Of a DNA stretch of 64,000 nucleotides, positions 59,021-64,000 are shown in pieces. How positions within the stretch are numbered: position 1 is the stretch's first letter; every line of letters starts with the position of its first letter. Source of the stretch: Ruminococcus flavefaciens (lineage in GTDB: Bacteria > Bacillota > Clostridia > Oscillospirales > Ruminococcaceae); the NCBI RefSeq assembly GCF_900143025.1, contig NZ_FRCT01000003.1, forward strand, positions 186,001 to 250,000. The letters are read 5' to 3'. Under the pieces are notes generated by a model, which ran no database searches, had not been told where the DNA came from, and saw only the letters and a program-made list of their open reading frames with translations. The position numbers and the translations under genes are program-made.

Positions 59021-59619
59021 TTATTGTGAGGCTTTTTTGCCCCTGACTATTTCTATTAATTCCGCTATTTTTTCATCAACAATATACTCGTTGGCGTCAT
59101 TTAATGTGAACATTTCATTTGTTCCGTAACTTCTGTCATAGCTTGCCAAAGCGATATATACTGCGGGATTATCAGCTACTTCACTTGGAATACTCTTGTT
59201 TTTAACGAAATCTTTGATTATTCCGGGAATTTTTCCGTTATCAGCCGCTTCTGACAATGAGTTAATATATTTTCCGACTTTTTATTTAATGTATATTTCG
59301 TAAAGTCTAAATTTGCACCATAGTCTTTTTTCATTTGGGCGATATTATATAAGAAATATTTATATTGTTTCAGTTCCTCAGCCGAATAACTTCCTAATAT
59401 GTTTTGTAATACGCTTTCATTTATTTGTCCGTAATTTAATAAAGCTAATAATAATTTTGATTCATTTTCTGTTACTGGTATCAATACTGATGTATTTCCT
59501 GATGCTTTATTTACATAATTATTCAGATATAATTATATACTCAGTTCTCGTGAATAATGTGCAAAAACTTCAGAGTCATGCGCGATATTTTCAAAACTGT
59601 AATCCACTTCTGTTGGTGT
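59021..59619 (-). pseudogene. Decayed 3' part of a dockerin-bearing secreted protein gene
   Basis: The frame of the small dockerin gene continues past its TAA stop (59620-59622) with protein-like sequence (TPTEVDYSFENIAHDSEVFA, then HYSRELSI). It meets a second TAA (59533-59535), continues with NYVNKASGNTSVLIPVTENE and about 70 further residues, and then loses frame near 59250. A shift there resumes as NSLSEAADNGKIPGIIKDFV and runs to a stop at 59021. The whole would be a ~310-residue protein with an N-terminal dockerin and an unrecognised ~190-residue domain. Two in-frame stops plus one frameshift point to a pseudogene; sequence errors alone are an unlikely explanation. Confidence 0.7.
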
Positions 59620-59961
59620 TTACAGGCTGTCAAGATACTCCTCAAAGCTTAGTTTGCCGCCCGTTGAAAGGTAGGCATAATATGCGAGTATACGTGAAGC
59701 ATCAACAGAGTCGATCTTTCTGTCCTTGTTTACATCTGCGGCAATTTTCTGTTTGTTTGTAAATTTAGACGTCTTGCCGCCCGAAACAGCAGCATAGTCA
59801 GCCGGTACAGCCGAAGCGTCAACGGAATTTACTTGACTGTTTCCGTCAACATCTCCCAGGAGAAGCTTTTTACTTTCCGCAGAGCATAGATTTGCAGTAG
59901 CATATGTTCCTGTTATAATCGCGCAGGTTGCTGCAAATGAAAAAATTCCTTTGAACCTCAT
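59620..59961 (-). CDS. Small secreted dockerin protein (5' part of a broken gene)
   Basis: A 113-residue product: signal peptide (1-~27, ending LCSAE) and a complete dockerin (about 35-95) with two calcium-loop repeats, GDVDGNSQVNSVDASAVPAD and ADVNKDRKIDSVDASRILAY, ending in the FEEYLDSL segment typical of ruminococcal dockerins. A strong promoter (59989-60017) and RBS AGGGGGATAAT are intact, so it may still be made as a free dockerin. A free dockerin could occupy cohesins without bringing an enzyme. The reading frame continues after the stop, see the neighbouring pseudogene entry. Confidence 0.8.
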   Translation of the reverse strand: MRFKGIFSFAATCAIITGTYATANLCSAESKKLLLGDVDGNSQVNSVDASAVPADYAAVSGGKTSKFTNKQKIAADVNKDRKIDSVDASRILAYYAYLSTGGKLSFEEYLDSL

Positions 59962-59988
59962 ATTATCCCCCTATTAATACTATTAATA

Positions 59989-60017
59989 ATTTTATCACAC
60001 AAAAGAGTCACTGTCAA
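59989..60017 (-). promoter_or_regulatory. Promoter of the small dockerin gene
   Basis: Minus strand TTGACA (60012-60017), 17-bp spacer, TAAAAT (59989-59994). Confidence 0.82.
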
Positions 60018-60105
60018 GACAAAATATATTCCTCTTTGTTGAAATTGCATTATAATTAACCTTTCGTATTGATTATTTTTTCAATATTAAATTTTAATAA
60101 CGCTA

Positions 60106-60134
60106 TTGTTTTTTCACTATAAAAGTTGTATAAT
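60106..60134 (+). promoter_or_regulatory. Promoter of the MATE gene
   Basis: TTGTTT (60106-60111), 17-bp spacer, TATAAT (60129-60134). Confidence 0.78.
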
Positions 60135-60173
60135 TAGAAAGTATTTGGAAATTAGAAAAGAAGGTTAAAAAAC

Positions 60174-61703
60174 ATGAGAGAAAATGAAATTGGAGAAAAT
60201 TCCATGAGCGCAGGAGGACCACCTTCGGGGATTGGCGGGCCTCCAAATGGTGCTGGAAAACCGCCTGCAGGAACCGGAGGTCCTCCGCCGGGTGTTGGTG
60301 GTCCACCGCCGGGCATGGGAGGTCCGCCAAAAGGAATGGGCGGCAATCCTCTCGGATTTGCGCCTGTACGCTCACTGATGATGAAGTTTGCTATCCCGAG
60401 TATCGTCGGTATGCTGGTAAGTGCCCTTTATAACATGGTAGACCAGCTGTTTATCGGAAAAGCAGTTGGTACTCTCGGAAATACAGCAACTTCTATCGCT
60501 TTCCCGTTTACTACAGGCTGTATGGCACTCGCACTCCTCTTCGGTATAGGCGGTGCTTCGTGCTTTAATCTTACCCTTGGCATGGGCGACAAGAAGCGAG
60601 CCCCTTATTTTGCGGGTAATGCGCTTTCAATGCTGGTGATAAGCGGTATTGTAATGTCTGTTATCACATTGACTTTCCTTACTCCCCTGCTGAAACGTTT
60701 CGGAGCTACGGACGCTGTATTACCCTATGCAAAGGATTACGTGAGATATACGGCTTTCGGCTTCCCGTTCCTTATCCTTACAGCAGGCGGCGGACATATC
60801 ATACGTGCGGACGGAAGTCCTAAAATGACCATGATATGCAACATAACAGGAGCTATCGTAAATACCGCCCTTGACGCGGTATTCGTCCTCGGTCTCGACT
60901 GGGGTATGAAAGGAGCAGCCATTGCAACAGTCATCGGACAGGTCGTTTCTGCTGTGCTCGTTATCTTCTACTGCTTCAACTTCAAAACCGTATATCTTTT
61001 CGGAAAACATCTTCTCCCTAAAGGTAATATTATCGGCAGAGTCTGCTCAATAGGTATGGCTTCCTGCTTTAATCAGGTGGCTATTGCCATAGTTCAGATA
61101 GTGCTCAACAATTCTCTGAGACACTACGGTGCGCTTTCAAAGTACGGTGCAGATGACCCTATCGCAGTTGCAGGCATCGTAATGAAGGTCAATATGATAG
61201 TATTCTCCATAGTCATAGGACTTGCTCAGGGTACACAGCCTATCGAAAGCTTCAACTACGGCGCAAAGAATTACGACAGAGTAAAGAGTGCCTTCTGGAT
61301 GGCTGTGAAAGCAGGAGCCGCTATCTCATTGGTAGCATTTGTTATCTTCCAGCTCTTCCCAAGACAGATACTCAGCGCATTTGCAAACAAGGAAGCAAGC
61401 GAAGGCTATTACGAGTTTGGTGCGAAGTTCTTCAGGATATCCTTCTTCTTCACATGGATAAACTGTCTTCAGCCTATAACCTCTACGTTCTTTACTTCAA
61501 TAGGAAAATCTATAAAGGGCGTTTTCCTTTCGCTTACAAGACAGATACTGTTCTTCATACCGCTTATGCTGGTACTTCCGCTGTTCTTCAAGATAAACGG
61601 AATACTGTATACAGGTCCTATAGCTGACGGTCTTGCCGCTATCGTTGCAATAATCATGGCAAGGTATGAGTTCAAGGATATGCACGAACGTGAATGGTAT
61701 TGA
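60174..61703 (+). CDS. MATE family efflux transporter with Gly-Pro repeat N-terminal tail
   Basis: A 509-residue multidrug/Na+-type MATE exporter with twelve predicted helices from about residue 65. Typical segments: MMKFAIPSIVGMLVSALYNMVDQLFIGKAVG, GIGGASCFNLTLGMGDKKRA, VLNNSLRHYG and GLAQGTQPIESFNYGAKNYDRVKSAF. What is unusual is residues 14-57, a low-complexity tail of nearly regular GGPPxG units, which should lie on the cytoplasmic side. ATG 60174 is preceded by GAAGGTTAAAAAAC. The gene has its own promoter and terminator; substrate unknown. Confidence 0.92.
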   Translation: MRENEIGENSMSAGGPPSGIGGPPNGAGKPPAGTGGPPPGVGGPPPGMGGPPKGMGGNPLGFAPVRSLMMKFAIPSIVGMLVSALYNMVDQLFIGKAVGTLGNTATSIAFPFTTGCMALALLFGIGGASCFNLTLGMGDKKRAPYFAGNALSMLVISGIVMSVITLTFLTPLLKRFGATDAVLPYAKDYVRYTAFGFPFLILTAGGGHIIRADGSPKMTMICNITGAIVNTALDAVFVLGLDWGMKGAAIATVIGQVVSAVLVIFYCFNFKTVYLFGKHLLPKGNIIGRVCSIGMASCFNQVAIAIVQIVLNNSLRHYGALSKYGADDPIAVAGIVMKVNMIVFSIVIGLAQGTQPIESFNYGAKNYDRVKSAFWMAVKAGAAISLVAFVIFQLFPRQILSAFANKEASEGYYEFGAKFFRISFFFTWINCLQPITSTFFTSIGKSIKGVFLSLTRQILFFIPLMLVLPLFFKINGILYTGPIADGLAAIVAIIMARYEFKDMHEREWY

Positions 61704-61730
61704 TAAGATAATATTGTTAAAATAAAAATA

Positions 61731-61765
61731 AAAATCCTGCGGTATTGATTTATTGCAGGATTTTT
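61731..61765 (+). terminator. Terminator of the MATE gene
   Basis: AAAATCCTGC (61731-61740) pairs with GCAGGATTTT (61755-61764). The loop contains the -35 of the tRNA promoter. Confidence 0.85.
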
Positions 61766-61773
61766 GTTATAAT
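61745..61773 (+). promoter_or_regulatory. Promoter of tRNA-Gln
   Basis: TTGATT (61745-61750), 17-bp spacer, TATAAT (61768-61773), overlapping the MATE terminator. Confidence 0.8.
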
Positions 61774-61788
61774 ATTATAGTGATTTTT

Positions 61789-61860
61789 TGGGGTATAGCC
61801 AAGCGGTAAGGCACAGGACTTTGACTCCTGCATTCGTGGGTTCAAATCCCGCTGCCCCAA
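61789..61860 (+). tRNA. tRNA-Gln (anticodon UUG)
   Basis: A full cloverleaf: acceptor TGGGGTA/TGCCCCA, D arm AGCC...AAGGC, anticodon stem CAGGA/TCCTG with loop CTTTGAC (anticodon TTG, reading CAA), and T arm GTGGG-TTCAAAT-CCCGC. The 3' CCA is not encoded. Confidence 0.95.
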
Positions 61861-61870
61861 TCCCTAAAAA

Positions 61871-61903
61871 ACTCCCGACAGTCAGGCTGTCGGGAGTTTT
61901 TTT
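61871..61903 (+). terminator. Terminator of tRNA-Gln
   Basis: ACTCCCGACAG (61871-61881) pairs with CTGTCGGGAGT (61887-61897), followed by seven T. Confidence 0.94.
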
Positions 61904-61921
61904 GTTTCTATGACATTCTGC

Positions 61922-61954
61922 AAAAAAGCTGCGGAATCCAAAGGAGTCCGCAGC
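61922..61954 (-). terminator. Terminator of the helicase operon
   Basis: On the minus strand GCTGCGGA.../...TCCGCAGC (plus 61928-61954) is followed by six T (plus 61922-61927 A). Confidence 0.88.
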
Positions 61955-61965
61955 CCTGCCGCATA

Positions 61966-62070
61966 TTAAATGAACGGGAGAATTATTGCTGCAAGTATCA
62001 TAAGTCCTGCAAGAGCAAGGACTACGATACGCATCCATGTTTTCTTTTCGGGAGTATGTTTAGTGCTCAT
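61966..62070 (-). CDS. 34-residue single-pass membrane peptide
   Basis: A very short gene with a good ribosome binding site (GAGAGGTGATATGA before ATG 62070). It encodes a basic N-terminus (MSTKHTPEKKTWMRI) and one membrane helix to the end. It starts 12 bases after the helicase stop and ends just before a terminator on the same strand, so it is the second gene of the transcript. I do not recognise the family; position, ribosome binding site and terminator argue that it is real. Confidence 0.65.
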   Translation of the reverse strand: MSTKHTPEKKTWMRIVVLALAGLMILAAIILPFI

Positions 62071-62082
62071 TCATATCACCTC

Positions 62083-63807
62083 TCAGTGTCTTTTCTTCAT
62101 GCGTTTTTTGCGATTTGGTATGTAATCCGAGTATATATCGGACTTTTTCTTGCCGCCGTAAGCAGCCTTTTTGCGGTCAAAATGAGGCTTGTCATCGGGA
62201 CGTCTGCCGCTTCTGCGAACATGATCGCCGTCGCCCTTGTAGAGCTTGACCTCAACTTTATTGCCGTTTATCCTGATAGAATCCGTACATTCGATTATGT
62301 ATTCGGACTCAGCTTCGGGAACTTCAACAGTAGTATGCTCGTTGAAAATGTCTATCTTTCCAAAGTCCTTGCCCGTCATGCCTGTAGCGTCAACAAGTGC
62401 GCCAAGTATGAAATTCGGAGCTATTCTTCGATTGCGCCCGATATTCATAACTATCTTTACTGTCTTTGCACCGCTGTTCCTGCCTTTTTTCAGAGGCTTC
62501 GACTTCTCAAAATCAGGGAGTGCATCTGTCTCTGCACGCAGCTGCTGAGCTATTACCCTTGCGGCTGCCTCACGATAGTCGATACCCATAGCCGCAAGTC
62601 TGTCAAGTATATCGTATGCGTCGTGACCTGCTGCGGCTTCTGATATATCCTTTATCACCGACTCTTTCTTCATGGCGATTATATCGTATTTGTCGGGAAG
62701 CGGCATTTCACGTATTTCGGCGTGGGTATATTTTTCAATTGCACGAAGGTCAAAAAGCTGCCTTCTGCCGCTTATGAGAGTATATGCAGTACCTGTTCTG
62801 CCTGCTCTGCCCGTTCTGCCGATACGGTGGATATAGTACTCGTTGTCCTGCGGCAGATCATAGTTGAAAACAGCGTCAACTCCGCTTACATCTATTCCTC
62901 TTGCAGCAACATCTGTAGCCACAAGTATCTCAGTGGACTTGTTTTTAAAGCTGTTCATCACCTGAGTACGCTGAATCTGCTTCATATCACCGTGGAGACC
63001 TGCTGCGCGGAAACCGTTCTTTACAAGTTCCTCAGTGAGCTGATCCACCATAGCCTTTGTATTGCAGAAAACCATAGCCGATGAAGGCTTATAGGCTGCA
63101 AGCAGAAGTCTTAAAGCGTCAGTCTTTCTGCCCATAGCCACTTCAAAATAGAACTGCTCGATAAGCTCAACTGTTTTCTGGGCAGACTTTATTTTGATAT
63201 GAACGGGATCAGTCTGGTATTTTTCCGTTATAGCCATTATCTCCTTGGGCATAGTTGCAGAGAAAAGAACGGTCTGTCTGTCCTCGGGCATATCTGCAAG
63301 GATAGTCTCTATGTCCTCACGGAAGCCCATATTCAGCATTTCGTCGGCTTCATCGAGAATGACTGTGCGGATATTGTCAAGCTTGAGAGTCCTTCTGCGG
63401 ATATGATCCATAACACGACCCGGAGTACCTATTATAATATTAGCTCCGCGTTTCAGCTCATGTATCTGTTTCTCCATGCTTGCTCCGCCGTAAACAGCTG
63501 ATGACTTCACGCCTTCCTTGTACTTGGCGAATTTTCGTATCTCCTCATTAGCCTGCATAGCAAGCTCACGGGTCGGGCACAGTATAAGAACAACCGCAGA
63601 CTTCCTGTCAGCTTCGGTGATGCTTTCAACAGCAGGGATACCAAAGGCTGCGGTCTTTCCCGTACCTGTGTTTGAACGTCCCACAACGTCCCTTCCCTCA
63701 AGCAGCAGGGGGATACTTTCCTGCTGTATTTCCGTCATCTCCGTATATCCCAGCTCATCTACAGCACGAAGAAGCTCCTGTGATAAATTCAGTTCATTAA
63801 AATGCAT
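62083..63807 (-). CDS. DEAD-box ATP-dependent RNA helicase (DeaD/CshA type)
   Basis: A 574-residue helicase with all DEAD-box motifs in order: Q motif (YTEMTEIQQESIP), motif I (SNTGTGKTAAF), Ia PTRELAMQ, Ib TPGRVMDH, II ILDEADEML, III FSATMP, IV VFCNTK, V ATDVAARGIDV, VI YIHRIGRTGRAGRTG. The C-terminal part has a DbpA-like RNA-binding domain (about 455-530; VKIVMNIGRNRRIAPNFILGALVDATG) and a Lys/Arg-rich tail. It acts in ribosome assembly or RNA turnover, often under cold stress. The start is ATG 63807 with AGAAAGGATACAT; upstream codons in frame overlap the promoter. Confidence 0.95.
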   Translation of the reverse strand: MHFNELNLSQELLRAVDELGYTEMTEIQQESIPLLLEGRDVVGRSNTGTGKTAAFGIPAVESITEADRKSAVVLILCPTRELAMQANEEIRKFAKYKEGVKSSAVYGGASMEKQIHELKRGANIIIGTPGRVMDHIRRRTLKLDNIRTVILDEADEMLNMGFREDIETILADMPEDRQTVLFSATMPKEIMAITEKYQTDPVHIKIKSAQKTVELIEQFYFEVAMGRKTDALRLLLAAYKPSSAMVFCNTKAMVDQLTEELVKNGFRAAGLHGDMKQIQRTQVMNSFKNKSTEILVATDVAARGIDVSGVDAVFNYDLPQDNEYYIHRIGRTGRAGRTGTAYTLISGRRQLFDLRAIEKYTHAEIREMPLPDKYDIIAMKKESVIKDISEAAAGHDAYDILDRLAAMGIDYREAAARVIAQQLRAETDALPDFEKSKPLKKGRNSGAKTVKIVMNIGRNRRIAPNFILGALVDATGMTGKDFGKIDIFNEHTTVEVPEAESEYIIECTDSIRINGNKVEVKLYKGDGDHVRRSGRRPDDKPHFDRKKAAYGGKKKSDIYSDYIPNRKKRMKKRH

Positions 63808-63847
63808 ATGTATCCTTTCTTGTCTCCATTTAATTCCAATACTCTTT

Positions 63848-63876
63848 ATAATAGCACAAAAAACCGAAAAGGTCAA
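63848..63876 (-). promoter_or_regulatory. Promoter of the helicase gene
   Basis: Minus strand TTGACC (63871-63876), 17-bp spacer, TATTAT (63848-63853). Confidence 0.75.
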
Positions 63877-64000
63877 GGGTTTTAAGCCTTTAGCTGCTTT
63901 TGAGCAGATCACGTTACCAATATAACGGTCTGTATGGCTCCGTATCTGCAAAATATCTGCTGTAATATATACGGAACACCGATGGCTCAGTTACAAATTT

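Noticed and set aside
60103..60375. Minus-strand open frames opposite the Gly-Pro tail of the MATE gene
   Set aside because: They reflect the complement of the GGPP repeat and contain no initiation signals.

Overview
The window looks like a chromosomal segment of a cellulolytic Ruminococcus (R. flavefaciens / R. albus type; Oscillospiraceae, Clostridia). The evidence is in the sequence: six dockerin-bearing loci, secreted glycoside hydrolases joined to dockerins by long threonine linkers, the sporulation factors sigma-G, SpoIIGA and sigma-E, GGAGG-type ribosome binding sites, and many TTGACA/TATAAT promoters with 17-bp spacers. I cannot assign a species from sequence alone.

Layout: 1-6.8 kb holds the 3' part of acetate kinase, a DUF3737 protein, an ECF sigma factor with a coupled Thr-rich membrane protein, a pyridoxamine kinase with a small unknown gene, and sigG. 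6.9-11.0 kb is a sugar ABC importer (lipoprotein plus two permeases, no ATPase) ending in a GH105 unsaturated-galacturonyl hydrolase, so probably pectin/rhamnogalacturonan oligosaccharide uptake. 11.2-12.7 kb is an NfeD-SPFH pair. A dockerin protein of unknown function follows. 14.3-20.1 kb is a tight five-gene cassette: MBOAT acyltransferase, DHHW/AlgX-like protein, FkbH-like HAD protein, acyl carrier protein and membrane-anchored metallophosphoesterase. It is best read as an ACP-dependent modification system for a cell-envelope polymer, and it is my leading candidate for an undescribed system. 20.3-25.1 kb has rlmB, a large protein that looks like a catalytically dead P-type ATPase, and an LCP-family wall-polymer ligase.

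25-45 kb carries an aminotransferase, a transglutaminase-like dockerin protein, a TPR-like membrane protein, a GH5 dockerin cellulase, an EAL protein with degenerate GGDEF, an orphan PglX-like DNA methyltransferase, a ricin-dockerin-double GH43 enzyme, and a GH30-CBM-dockerin-SGNH xylanase/esterase. 44-49.3 kb is a divergent locus: a GT-B-like protein facing a TetR-MFS-GH36 operon across two tandem 17-bp operators. 49.4-64 kb holds a ComEA-like HhH protein, spoIIGA-sigE, a NudC-like Nudix enzyme, metY, a DUF1015-DUF3781-GNAT-tcdA operon, a maf operon, a decayed dockerin gene, a MATE transporter with a Gly-Pro repeat tail, tRNA-Gln(UUG), a 34-residue membrane peptide and a DEAD-box helicase.

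The secreted enzymes together fit plant cell-wall breakdown (cellulose, xylan with acetyl and arabinosyl branches, pectin), with uptake systems for the released oligosaccharides. Intergenic regions carry several repeat families: 7-bp tandem repeats that place stops in all frames, a 32-bp dispersed palindrome, and GC-rich palindromes in the 50-58 kb part.
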